Shown here piece by piece: positions 33,430 through 47,300 of a stretch of 64,000 nt of DNA. Both the position numbers and the translations under genes were made by a program. Each line of letters starts with the position of its first letter. The first letter of the stretch is position 1. The stretch is from NCBI GenBank assembly GCA_032622095.1, contig CP136069.1:181337122-181401121 (forward strand). Direction: 5' to 3'. The notes under the pieces are model-generated. The model ran no database searches and was not told where the DNA came from. It saw nothing but the letters and a program-made list of their open reading frames with translations. The DNA is from Siphonodentalium dalli. Its lineage: Eukaryota > Mollusca > Scaphopoda > Gadilida > Siphonodentaliidae.

Positions 33430-36400
33430 TGTTATTCTAACTTGAATTGGGCCCTACAATATATTACATGTGTTTCTTTCCAGAACCACTGTTAGTGTAT
33501 TTGGATAGTCCTTAATCTATATAAAAGTTTGGGCTCCTCAGTGGGATTTGAGGAAAAGGAGACATATAAAACCATACAGCACACAATTCAGCACAGTTCC
33601 GTTTGGGGGTCACTGTCCTATCAGACTGTACTCAATCTGAAAATTGTTCCACATATGACTTTATAATATAGGTATTCAATGAACAAAAATGGTTTGGGCA
33701 CCTGGAAGGGTTTAGGGCTCAGGGGAGCTAGGGCAATATTTGTGTTTTAATAGCCAAATTGGTATTTTCAACTTGAATGGGGCCATGTAAACCATTATAG
33801 GTGCTTCATTACAGCACTTTTAGTGTTTTTGGATATGGCAGCATCTCTATAAAACATTTGCAAAAGGCTCCGTTGAGAATTAAGGGTAAGCATTCGGCCC
33901 AAAATCCCATAGGCTACCACCCCTGATAAAACCATACAGCAACCATGCATATAAACTCATATTTTGAGGTCAGCTTTCTATCAGACTATACTCATTATTA
34001 AGATAATTCCACATTTGACTTTGGAATATATATAGGCAGCCAATGAACAAAAATACTTGGGCACCTGGATTGGGTTTTGGGCTCAAGGGGAGGGGAATAT
34101 TTGCGTTTATTAATAGTCAAATTGGTATTTTAAACTTCCATTGGGCCATGTTACACATTATAGGTGTTTAGCAAGTACTGAATGTGTTTTTGGATATGTC
34201 TGAATCAACACAAAAGACTTGTAAAAGTTTGGGCGCCTCTGTGGGATTTAAGGGCAAAAAGCCGGCCCGAAAAATAACACCACCCATGATAAATCACACA
34301 GAACAGTGCCTTAAAATCATTTATTGGAGTCAATGTTCTCTCAGGCTGTACTCATTCTGGAAATTATTCCACATTTGACTTTAGAAATATAGGCAGGCAA
34401 TCAACAAAGCATATCTGGTCACCTGGGATGCATTTTGGGCTCAGGGTGGGCACTATTTGGGGTTTTTATTAGTCAAAATTGCTATTTTTAACTTTAATTG
34501 GGACCTGTAACCCATTGTGTGGGTACCAGTCCAGTACGTTTAGTGTTTTTGGATAGGTATGCATCTATACAAATGGTTTGCACAAAGCTTGGGCTCCCCA
34601 GTGGGTGTTAAGGGTATGGAGACTGCCCAACACCCACAGCACCTCATGAAAAAACCATACAGCACCCGTGACTACCGTATGTAAACATATTTCTGAGTCA
34701 GTAATCTCTCAGACTATACCCATTCTGAAAAGTACTTCACAGTTGACTTTAGAATATATATAGGCAATGAGAAAAACATTATTTGGGTATCTGAAAGGAA
34801 TTTTGGGCTTTGGTCAGGGGGAGGGGAATATTTAGGTTTTTTAATGGTCAAGTTGGTATATTTGTCATTATTTGACTTGAATTGGGTCATGTGACCCATT
34901 ATATGTATCTAGTTCCAGAAATTTGATAGTTTTTGTATAGGTATGCATCTGTACAAATGGTTAGCACAAAGATTGGGCTCCTCGGTGGATTTTAAGGGTA
35001 TGGATACAGCCCAACACCCACAGCACCCATGAAAAACCATACAGCACCTGTCACTATGAAAACATATATCTAGGTCAGTGATCTCTCAGACTATACCCAT
35101 TCTGAAAATTATACCAAATTTGACTTTAGAATATATAGAGGCAATGGGAAAACATTATTTGGGCATCTGAATGGAATTTTGGGCTTTGATCAGGGGAGGG
35201 GAATATTTGGGTTTTTTAATAGTCAAGTTGGTATATTGAACTTGAATAGGGCCCTGTGATCCATTATAGGTACATACTTCCAGGTCTCTTAGTGTTTTTG
35301 GAAAGATCTGCATCATTATAAGATTTGCAAAAGTTTGGGCTCCTCAATGAGTTTTAATGGTATGGAGACAGCCCAACACCCATAGCACCCTTGATAAAAC
35401 TATACAGCACCCATGCCTATGAAAACATATATCTGAGTCAGTGATCTCTCAGACTATGCCCATTTTGAAAATTACTCCTCAGTTGACTTTAGAATATATA
35501 TAGGCAATGAGAAAAAAATTAATTGGGCATCTGAATGGGATTTTGGGCTTTGGTCAGGGGGGGGGGGATATTTGGGTTTTTAATTGTCAAGTTGGTATAT
35601 TTAACTTGAATTGTGCCCTGTGACCCATTATGGGTATTTACATCCAGGTCTCTTAGTGTTTGTGGCTATTTAAGCATATATACACATAGTTTGCACAAAG
35701 TTTGGGATCCTCAGTGGGTTTTAAGGGTATGGAGACACCCCAACACCCACAGCACCCATGAAAACAAACATACAGTACCCGTGGCTATGAAAACATATTT
35801 CTGAGTCAGTGTTCTCTCAGACTATACCCATTCTGAAAATTACTCCACAGTTGACTTTATAATACATATAGGCAATGACAAAAAAATTATTTGGGCATCT
35901 GAATGGGATTTTGAGCTTTGGTCAGGGGGGGGGGAATATTTGGGTTTTTTAATTGTCAAGTTGGTATATTTAACTTGAATTGGGCCCTGTGACCCATTAT
36001 AGGTATCTACTTCCAGCACGTTTATAGTTTTTGGATAGGTATACATCAATACAAATGGCCTGAACAAAGTTTGGGCTCTTCGGTGGGTTTTAAGGGTATG
36101 GAAACAGCCCAACACCCACAGCACCCATGAAAAAACCATACAGCACCCGTGGCTATGAAAGTGACTCTCATACTATACCCATTCTGAACATTACTCCACA
36201 GTTGACTTTAGATATAATATATATATGCAATGAGAAAAACATTATTTGGGTATCTGAATGGGATTTTGGGCTTTGGTCAGGGGAGGGGAATATTTAGGTT
36301 TTTTAATGGTCAAGTTGGTATATTTCTGAGTCAGTGATCTCTCAGACTATACCCATTCTGAAAATGATTCCACATTTCACTTTTGAATATATAGAGGCAA

Positions 36401-36640
36401 TGGGAAAAAATTATTTGGGCACCTGAATTGCATTTTGGGCTCTGGTCAGGGGGGAATATTTGGGTTTTTAATGGTTAAATTGGTATATTTAACTGGAATT
36501 GGGTCCTGTGACCCATTATAGGTATATACTTCTAGGTTTACTAGTGTTTTTGGAAAGATCTGCATCATTATAAGAAGATATGCAAAAGTTTGGGCTCCTT
36601 AGTGGGTTTTAAGGGTATGGAGACAGCCCAATACCCACAG
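33430..36640. repeat. satellite, proximal diverged part: ~362-bp monomers in simple tandem
   Basis: The anchor 'aacttgaattgggcc' recurs, with changes, near 33438, 33769, 34132, 34489, 34868, 35238, 35600 and 35973, i.e. spacings of about 330 to 378 bp. Each monomer contains 'tttgggctcctcagtgggtt', 'aacacccacagcacccatga', 'aaccatacagcacccgtg', 'ctctcagactatacccattc' and 'ttgggctttggtcaggggg'. Copies differ at many positions and in indels. Near 36322 one monomer is deleted internally ('ttggtatatttctgagtcag'). No coding content. Confidence 0.9.
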
Positions 36641-39359
36641 CACCCATGACAATTCAAATTAAATTGGTATATTTAACTTGAATTGGGTCATATGACCCAT
36701 TATATGTATCTAGTTCCAACACTTTTGTTGTTTGTGGATAGGTATGCATCTATGCAAATAGTTTGCACAAAGGTTGGGCTCCTCAGTGGGTTTTAAGGGT
36801 ATGGTAACAGCCCAACACCCACAGCACCCATGATAAAACCATACAGCACCCGTGCCTATGAAAACATATTTCTGAGTCAGCCATCTCTCAGATTAGACCC
36901 ATTCTGAAAATGATTCCACATTTCACTTTTGAATATATAGATGCAATGGGAAAAAATGATTTGGGCACCTGAATGGCATTTTGGGCTCTGGTCAGGGGCG
37001 AATATTTGGGTTTTTTAATGGTTAAATTGGTATATTTAACTGGAATTGGGTCCTGTGACCCATTATAGGTATTTACTTCTAGGTATCCTAGTGTTTTTGG
37101 AAAGATCTGCATCATTATAAGAAGATATGCAAAAGTTTGGGCTCCTTAGTGGGTTTTAAGGGTATGGAGACAGCCCAATACCCACAGCACCCATGACAAT
37201 TCAAATTAAATTGGTATATTTAACTTGAATTGGGTCATATGACCCATTATATGTATCTAGTTCCAACACTTTTGTTGTTTGTGGATAGGTATGCATCTAT
37301 GCAAATAGTTTGCACAAAGTTTGGGCTCCTCAGTGGATTTTAAGGGTATGGAAACAGCCCAACACCCACAGCACCCATGATAAAACCATACAGCACCCGT
37401 GCCTATGCAAACATATTTCTGAGTCAGCCGTCTCTCAGACAATACCCATTCTGAAAATGATTCCACATTTCACTTTTGAATATATAGAGGCAATGGGAAA
37501 AAAATGATTGGGGCACCTGAATGGCATTTTGGGCTCTGGTCAGGGGGGACTATTTGGGGTTTATAATGGTTAAATTGGTATATTTAACTGGAATTGGGTC
37601 CTGTGACCCATTATAGGTATTTACTTCTAGGTCTCCTAGTGTTTTTGGAAAGATCTGCATCATTATAAGAAGATATGCAAAAGTTTGGGCTCCTTAGTGG
37701 GTTTTAAGGGTATGGAGACAGCCCAACACCCACAACACCCATGACAATTCAAGTTAAATTGGTATATTTAACTTAAATTGGGCCATATTAACCATTATAT
37801 GTATCTACTTCCAACACTTTTGTCGTTTGTGGATAGGTATGCATCTATGCAAATAGTTTGCACAAAGTTTGGGCTCCTCAGTGGATTTTAAGGGTATGGA
37901 AACAGCCCAACACCCACAGCACCCATGATAAAACCATACAGCACCCGTGCCTATGAAAACATATTTCTGAGTCAGCCATCTCTCAGACTATACCCATTCT
38001 GAAAATGATTCCACATTTCACTTTTGAATATATAGAGGCAATGGGAAAAAAATGATTTGGGCACCTGAATGGCATTTTGGGCTCTGGTCAGGGGGGACTA
38101 TTTGGGGTTTATAATGGTTAAATTGGTATATTTAACTGGAATTGGGTCCTGTGACCCATTATAGGTATATACTTCTAGGTCTCCTAGTGTTTTTGGAAAG
38201 ATCTGCATCATTATAAGAAGATATGCAAAAGTTTGGGCTCCTTAGTGGGTTTTAAGGGTATGGAGACAGCCCAACACCCACAGCACCCATGACAATTCAA
38301 GTTAAATTGGTATATTTAACTTAAATTGGGCCATATGTACCATTATATGTATCTACTTCCAACACTTTTGTTGTTTGTGGATAGGTATGCATCTATGCAA
38401 ATAGTCTGCACAAAGTTTGGGCTCCTCAGTGGGTTTTAAGGGTATGGAAACAGCCCAACACCCACAGCACCCATAATAAAACCATACAGTACCCGTGCCT
38501 GTGAAAACATATTTCTGAGTCAGCCATCTCTCAGACTATACCCATTCTGAAAATGATTCCACATTTCACTTTTGAATATATAGAGGCAATGGGAAAAAAA
38601 TGATTTGGGAACCTGAATGGCATTTTGGGCTCTGGACAGGGGGGAATATTTGGGGTTTTTAATGGTTAAATTGGTATATTTAACTGGAATTGGGTCCTGT
38701 GACCCATTATAGGTATATACTTCTAGGTCTCCTAGTGTTTTTGGAAAGATCTGCATCATTATAAGAAGATATGCAAAAGTTTGGGCTCCTTAGTGGGTTT
38801 TAAGGGTATGGAGACAGCCTAACACCCACAGCACCCATGACAATTCAAGTTAAATTGGTATATTTAACTTAAATTGGGCCATATGAACCATTATATGTAT
38901 CTACTTCCAACACTTTTGTTGTTTGTGGATAGGTATGCATCTATGCAAATAGTTTGCACAAAGTTTGGGCTCCTCAGTGGGTTTTAAGGGTATGGAAACA
39001 GCCCAACACCCACAGCACCCATGATAAAACCATACAGCACCCGTGCCTATGAAAACATATTTCTGAGTCAGCCATCTCTCAGACTATACCCATTCTGAAA
39101 ATGATTCCACATTTCACTTTTGAATATATAGAGGCAATGGGAAAAAAATGATTTGGGCACCTGAATGGCATTTTGGGCTCTGGTCAGGGGGGAATATTTG
39201 GGGGTTTTAATGGTTAAATTGGTATATTTAACTGGAATTGGGTCCTGTGACCCATTATAGGTATATACTTCTTGGTCTCCTAGTGTTTTTGGAAAGATCT
39301 GCATCATTATAAGAAGATATGCAAAAGTTTGGGCTCCTTAGTGGGTTTTAAGGGTATGG

Positions 39360-41590
39360 AGACAGCCCAACACCCACAGCACCCATGACAATTCAAGTTA
39401 AATTGGTATATTTAACTTAAATTGGGCCATATGAACCATTATATGTATCTACTTCCAACACTTTTGTTGTTTGTGGATAGGTATGCATCTATGCAAATAG
39501 TTTGCACAAAGTTTGGGCTCCTCAGTGGGTTTAAAGGGTATGGAAACAGCCCAACACCCACAGCACCCATGATAAAACCATACAGCACCCGTGCCTATGA
39601 AAACATATTTCTGAGTCAGCCATCTCTCAGACTATACCCATTCTGAAAATGATTCCACATTTCACTTTTGAATATATAGAGGCAATGGGAAAAAATGATT
39701 TGGGCACCTGAATGGCATTTTGGGCTCTGGTCAGGGGGGAATATTTGGGTTTTTTAATGGTTAAATTGGTATATTTAACTGGAATTGGGTCCTGTGACCC
39801 ATTATAGGTATTTACTTCTAGGTCTCCTAGTGTTTTTGGAAAGATCTGCACCATTATAAGAAGATATGCAAAAGTTTGGGCTCCTTAGTGGGTTTTAAGG
39901 GTATGGAGACAGCCCAACACCCACAACACCCATGACAATTCAAGTTAAATTGGTATATTTAACTTAAATTGGGCCATATTAACCATTATATGTATCTACT
40001 TCCAACACTTTTGTTGTTTGTGGATAGGTATGCATCTATGCAAATAGTTTGCACAAAGTTTGGGCTCCTCAGTGGATTCTAAGGGTATGGAAACAGCCCA
40101 ACACCCACAGCACCCATGATAAAACCATACAGCACCCGTGCCTATGAAAACATATTTCTGAGTCAGCCATCTCTCAGACTATACCCATTCTGAAAATGAT
40201 TCCACATTTCACTTTTGAATATATAGAGGCAATGGGAAAAAAATGATTTGGGCACCTGAATGGCATTTTGGGCTCTGGTCAGGGGGGACTATTTGGGGTT
40301 TATAATGGTTAATTTGGTATATTTAACTGGAATTGGGTCCTGTGACCCATTATAGGTATATACTTCTAGGTATCCTAGTGTTTTTGGAAAGATCTGCATC
40401 ATTATAAGAAGATATGCAAAAGTTTGGGCTCCTTAGTGGGTTTTAAGGGTATGGAGACAGCCCAACACCCACAGCACCCATGACAATTCAAGTTAAATTG
40501 GTATATTTAACTTAAATTGGGCCATATGAACCATTATATGTATCTACTTCCAACACTTTTGTTGTTTGTGGATAGGTATGCATCTATGCAAATAGTTTGC
40601 ACAAAGTTTGGGCTCCTCAGTGGGTTTAAAGGGTATGGAAACAGCCCAACACCCACAGCACCCATGATAAAACCATACAGCACCCGTGCCTATGAAAACA
40701 TATTTCTGAGTCAGCCATCTCTCAGACTATACCCATTCTGAAAATGATTCCACATTTCACTTTTGAATATATAGAGGCAATGGGAAAAAATGATTTGGGC
40801 ACCTGAATGGCATTTTGGGCTCTGGTCAGGGGGGAATATTTGGGTTTTTTAATGGTTAAATTGGTATATTTAACTGGAATTGGGTCCTGTGACCCATTAT
40901 AGGTATTTACTTCTAGGTCTCCTAGTGTTTTTGGAAAGATCTGCACCATTATAAGAAGATATGCAAAAGTTTGGGCTCCTTAGTGGGTTTTAAGGGTATG
41001 GAGACAGCCCAACACCCACAACACCCATGACAATTCAAGTTAAATTGGTATATTTAACTTAAATTGGGCCATATTAACCATTATATGTATCTACTTCCAA
41101 CACTTTTGTTGTTTGTGGATAGGTATGCATCTATGCAAATAGTTTGCACAAAGTTTGGGCTCCTCAGTGGATTCTAAGGGTATGGAAACAGCCCAACACC
41201 CACAGCACCCATGATAAAACCATACAGCACCCGTGCCTATGAAAACATATTTCTGAGTCAGCCATCTCTCAGACTATACCCATTCTGAAAATGATTCCAC
41301 ATTTCACTTTTGAATATATAGAGGCAATGGGAAAAAAATGATTTGGGCACCTGAATGGCATTTTGGGCTCTGGTCAGGGGGGACTATTTGGGGTTTATAA
41401 TGGTTAATTTGGTATATTTAACTGGAATTGGGTCCTGTGACCCATTATAGGTATATACTTCTAGGTATCCTAGTGTTTTTGGAAAGATCTGCATCATTAT
41501 AAGAAGATATGCAAAAGTTTGGGCTCCTTAGTGGGTTTTAAGGGTATGGAGACAGCCCAACACCCACAGCACCCATGACAATTCAAGTTA
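39360..41590. repeat. 1095-bp block, duplicated in tandem inside the satellite
   Basis: Positions 39422-39854 and 40517-40949 agree throughout the frames that I compared, offset exactly 1095 bp. They share private variants: 'agatctgcaccattataag', 'cagtggattctaagg', 'ggttaatttggt' and 'ctaggtatcctag'. The match breaks at 'tttaaattaaattggg' (about 41603). The block equals two 547-bp units. Confidence 0.85.
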
Positions 41591-41599
41591 AATTGGTAT

Positions 41600-44340
41600 A
41601 TTTAAATTAAATTGGGCCATATCAACCATTATATGTATCTACTTCCAACAATCTTGTTGTTTGTGGATAGGTATGCATCTATGCAAATAGTCTGCACAAA
41701 GTTTGGGCTCCTCAGTGGGTTTTAAGGGTATGGAAACAGCCCAACACCCACAGCACCCATAATAAAACCATACAGCACCCGTGCCTATGAAAACATATTT
41801 CTGAGTCAGCCATCTCTCAGACTATACCCATTCTGAAAATGATTCCACATTTCACTTTTGAATATATAGAGGCAATGGGAAAAAAATGATTTGGGCACCT
41901 GAATGGCATTTTGGGCTCTGGACAGGGGGGAATATTTGGGGTTTTTAATGGTTAAATTGGTATATTTAACTGGAATTGGGTCCTGTGACCCATTATAGGT
42001 ATATACTTCTAGGTCTCCTAGTGTTTTTGGAAAGATCTGCATCATTATAAGAAGATATGCAAAAGTTTGGCTCCTTAGTGGGTTTTAAGGGTATGGAGAC
42101 AGCCCAACACCCACAGCACCCATGACAATTCAAGTTAAATTGGTATATTTAACTTAAATTGGGCCATATGAACCATTATATGTATCTACTTCCAACACTT
42201 TTGTTGTTTGTGGATAGGTATGCATCTATGCAAATAGTTTGCACAAAGTTTGGGCTCCTCAGTGGGTTTTAAGGGTATGGAAACAGCCCAAAACCCACAG
42301 CACCCATGATAAAACCATACAGCACCCGTGCCTATGAAAACATATTTCTGAGTCAGCCATCTCTCAGACTATACCCATTCTGAAAATGATTCCACATTTC
42401 ACTTTTGAATATTTAGAGGCAATGGGAAAAAAATGATTTGGGCACCTGAATGGCATTTTGGGCTCTGGTCAGGGGGGAATATTTGGGGGTTTTAATGGTT
42501 AAATTGGTATATTTAACTGGAATTGGGTCCTGTGACCCATTATAGGTATATACTTCTTGGTCTCCTAGTGTTTTTGGAAAGATCTGCATCATTATAAGAA
42601 GATATGCAAAAGTTTGGGCTCCTTAGTGGGTTTTAAGGGTATGGAGACAGTCCAACACCCACATCACCCATGACAATTCAAGTTAAATTGGTATATTTAA
42701 CTTAAATTGGGCCATATGACCCATTATATGTATCTACTTCCAACACTTTTGTTGTTTGTGGATAGGTATGCATCTATGCAAATAGTTTGCACAAAGTTTG
42801 GGCTCCTCAGTGGATTCTAAGGGTATGGAAACAGCCCAACACCCACAGCACCCATGATAAAACCATACAGCACCCGTGCCTATGAAAACATATTTCTGAG
42901 TCAGCCATCTCTCAGACTATACCCATTCTGAAAATGATTCCACATTTCACTTTTGAATATATAGAGGCAATGGGAAAAAAATGATTTGGGCACCTGAATG
43001 GCATTTTGGGCTCTGGTCAGGGGGGACTATTTGGGGTTTATAATGGTTAAATTGGTATATTTAACTGGAATTGGGTCCTGTGACCCATTATAGGTATATA
43101 CTTCTAGGTATCCTAGTGTTTTTGGAAAGATCTGCATCATTATAAGAAGATATGCAAAAGTTTGGGCTCCTTAGTGGGTTTTAAGGGTATGGAGACAGCC
43201 CAACACCCACAGCACCCATGACAATTCAAGTTAAATTGGTATATTTAAATTAAATTGGGCCATATGAACCATTATATGTATCTACTTCCAACAATCTTGT
43301 TGTTTGTGGATAGGTATGCATCTATGCAAATAGTCTGCACAAAGTTTGGGCTCCTCAGTGGGTTTTAAGCGTATGAAACAGCCCAACACCCACAGCACCC
43401 ATAATAAAACCATACAGCACCCGTGCCTATGAAAACATATTTCTGAGTCAGCCATCTCTCAGACTATACCCATTCTGAAAATGATTCCACATTTCACTTT
43501 TGAATATATAGAGGCAATGGGAAAAAAATGATTTGGGCACCTGAATGGCATTTTGGGCTCTGGACAGGGGGGAATATTTGGGGTTTTTAATGGTTAAATT
43601 GGTATATTTAACTGGAATTGGGTCCTGTGACCCATTATAGGTATATACTTCTAGGTCTCCTAGTGTTTTTGGAAAGATCTGCATCATTATAAGAAGATAT
43701 GCAAAAGTTTGGCTCCTTAGTGGGTTTTAAGGGTATGGAGACAGCCCAACACCCACAGCACCCATGACAATTCAAGTTAAATTGGTATATTTAACTTAAA
43801 TTGGGCCATATGAACCATTATATGTATCTACTTCCAACACTTTTGTTGTTTGTGGATAGGTATGCATCTATGCAAATAGTTTGCACAAAGTTTGGGCTCC
43901 TCAGTGGGTTTTAAGGGTATGGAAACAGCCCAAAACCCACAGCACCCATGATAAAACCATACAGCACCCGTGCCTATGAAAACATATTTCTGAGTCAGCC
44001 ATCTCTCAGACTATACCCATTCTGAAAATGATTCCACATTTCACTTTTGAATATTTAGAGGCAATGGGAAAAAAATGATTTGGGCACCTGAATGGCATTT
44101 TGGGCTCTGGTCAGGGGGGAATATTTGGGGGTTTTAATGGTTAAATTGGTATATTTAACTGGAATTGGGTCCTGTGACCCATTATAGGTATATACTTCTT
44201 GGTCTCCTAGTGTTTTTGGAAAGATCTGCATCATTATAAGAAGATATGCAAAAGTTTGGGCTCCTTAGTGGGTTTTAAGGGTATGGAGACAGCCCAACAC
44301 CCACAGCACCCATGACAATTCAAGTTAAATTGGTATATTT
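41600..44340. repeat. 1642-bp (three-unit) higher-order repeat inside the satellite
   Basis: Private variants recur at an offset of about 1642 bp: 'tttaaattaaattggg' (41603/43245), 'caacaatcttgttg' (41646/43288), 'aaaagtttggctcc' lacking a G (42062/43704), 'cccaaaacccacag' (42287/43929), 'gaatatttagagg' (42407/44049) and 'acttcttggtctcc' (42552/44194). The frame 41806-42045 is identical to 43448-43687. Confidence 0.85.
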
Positions 44341-47300
44341 AACTTAAATTGGGCCATATGAACCATTATATGTATCTACTTCCAACACTTTTGTTGTTTG
44401 TGGATAGGTATGCATCTATGTAAATAGTTTGCACAAAGTTTGGGCTCCTCAGTGGGTTTTAAGGGTATGGAAACAGCCCAACACCCACAGCACCCATGAT
44501 CAAACCATACAGCACCCGTGCCTATAAAAACATATTTATGAGTCAGCCATCTCTCAGACTATACCCATTCTGAAAATGATTCCACATTTCACTTTTGAAT
44601 ATATAGAGGCAATGGGAAAAAATGATTTGGGCACCTGAATGGCATTTTGGGCTCTGGTCAGGGGGGAATATTTGGGATTTGTAATGGTTAAATTGGTATA
44701 TTTAACTGGAATTGGGTCCTGTGACCCATTATAGGTATTTACTTCTAGGTATCCTAGTGTTTTTGGAAAGATCTGCATCATTATAAGAAGATATGCAAAA
44801 GTTTGGGCTCCTTAGTGGGTTTTAAGGGTATGGAGACAGCCCAACACCCACAGCACCCATGACAAAACCATACAGCACCTTGTCCTATGAAAACATATTT
44901 CTGAGTCAGCCATCTCTCAGACTATACCCATTCTGAAAATGATTCCACATTTCACTTTTGAATATATAGAGGCAATGGGAAAAAAATGATTTGGGCACCT
45001 GAATGGCATTTTGGGCTCTGGTCAGGGGGGAATATTTGGCGTTTTTAATGGTTAAATTGGTATATTTAACTGGAATTGGGTCCTGTGACCCATTATAGGT
45101 ATATACTTCTAGATCTCCTAATGTTTTTGGAAAGATCTGCATCATTATAAGAAGATATGCAAAAGTTTGGGCTCCTTAGTGGGTTTTAAGGGTATGGAGA
45201 CAGCCCAACACCCACAGCACCCATGACAATTCAAGTTAAATTGGTATATTTAACTTAAATTGGGCCATATAAACCATTATATGTATCTACTTCCAACACT
45301 TTTGTTGTTTGTGGATAGGTATGCATCTATGCAAATAGTTTGCACAAAGTTTGGGCTCCTCAGTGGGTTTTAAGGGTATGGAAACAGCCCAACACCACAG
45401 CACCCATGATAAAACCATACAGCACCCGTGCCTATGAAAACATATTTCTGAGTCAGCCATCTCTCAGACTATACCCATTCTGAAAATGATTCCACATTTC
45501 ACTTTTGAATATATAGAGGCAATGGGAAAAAATTATTTGGGCACCTGAATGGCATTTTGGGCTCTGGTCAGGGGGGAATATTTGGGTTTTTTAATGGTTA
45601 AATTGGTATATTTAACTGGAATTGGGTCCTGTGACCCATTATAGGTATTTACTTCTAGGTCTCCTAGTGGTTTTGGAAAGATCTGCATCATTTTAAGAAG
45701 ATATGCAAAAGTTTGAGCTCCTTAGTGGGGTTTAAGGGTATGGAGACAGCCCAACACCCACAGCACCCATGACAATTCAAGTTAAATTGGTATATTTAAC
45801 TTTAATTGGGCCATATGACCCATTATATGTATCTAATTCCAACACTTTTGTTGTTTGTGGATAGGTATGCATCTATGCAAATAGTATGCACAAAGTTTGG
45901 GCTCCACAGTCAGTGGGTTTTAAGGGTATGGAAACAGCCCAACACCCACAGCACCCATGATAAAACCATACAGCACCCGTGCCTATGAAAACAAATTTCT
46001 GAGTCAGCCATCTCTCAGACTATACCCATTCTGAAAATGATTCCACATTTCACTTTTTAATATATAGAGGCAATGGGAAAAAAATGATTTGGGCACCTGA
46101 ATGGCATTTTGGGCTCTGGTCAGGGGGGAATATTTGGGGTTTTAATGGTTAAATTGGTATATTTAAACTGGAATTGGGTCCTGTGACCCATTATAGGTAT
46201 ATACTTCTAGGTATCCTAGTGTTTTTGGAAATATCTGCATCATTATAAGAAGATATGCAAAAGTTTGGGCTCCTTAGTGGGTTTTAAAGGTATGGAGACA
46301 GCCCAATACCCACAGCACCCATGACAATTCAAGTTAAATTGGTATATTTAACTTAAATTGGGCCATATGAACCATTATATCAATCTACTTCCAACACTTT
46401 TGTTGTTTGTGGATAGGTATGCATCACGCAAATAGTTTGCACAAAGTTTGGGCTCCTTAGTGGGTTTTAAGGGTATGGAGACGGCCCAACACCCACAGCA
46501 CCCATGACAATTCAAGTTAAATTGGTATATTTAACTTTAATTGGGCCATATGACCCATTATATGTATATAATTCCAACACTTTTGTTGTTTGTGGATAGG
46601 TATTCATCTATGCAAATAGATTGCACAAAGTTTGGGCTCCTCAGTGGGTTTTAAGGGTATGGAAACAGCCCAACACCCACAGCACCCATGATAAAACCAT
46701 ACAGCACCCGTGCCTATGAAAACATATTTCTGAGTCAGCCATCTCTCAGACTATACCCATTCTGAAAATGATTCCACATTTCACTTTTGAATATATAGAG
46801 GCAATGGGAAAAAAGGATTTGGGCACCTGAATGGCATTTTGGGCTCTGGTCAGGGGGGAATATTGGGGGTTTTTAATGGTTAAATTGGTATATTTAACTG
46901 GAATTGGGTCCTGTGACCCATTATAGGTATATACTTCTAGGTATCCTAGTGTTTTTGGAAAGATCTGCATCATTATAAGAAGATATGCAAAAGTTTGGGC
47001 TCCTTAGTGGGTTTTAAGGGTATGGAGACAGCCCAATACCCACATCACCCATGACAATTCAAGTTAAATTGGTATATTTTACATAAATTGGGCCATATGA
47101 ACCATTATATGAATCTACTTCCAACACTTTTGTTGTTTGTGGATAGGTATGCATCTATGCAAATAGTTTGTACAAAGTTTGGGCTCCTTAGTGGGTTTTA
47201 AGGGTGTGGAGACGGCCCAACACCCACAGCACCCATGACAATTCAAGTTAAATTGGTATATTTAACTTAAATTGGGCCATATGAACCATTATATGAATCT

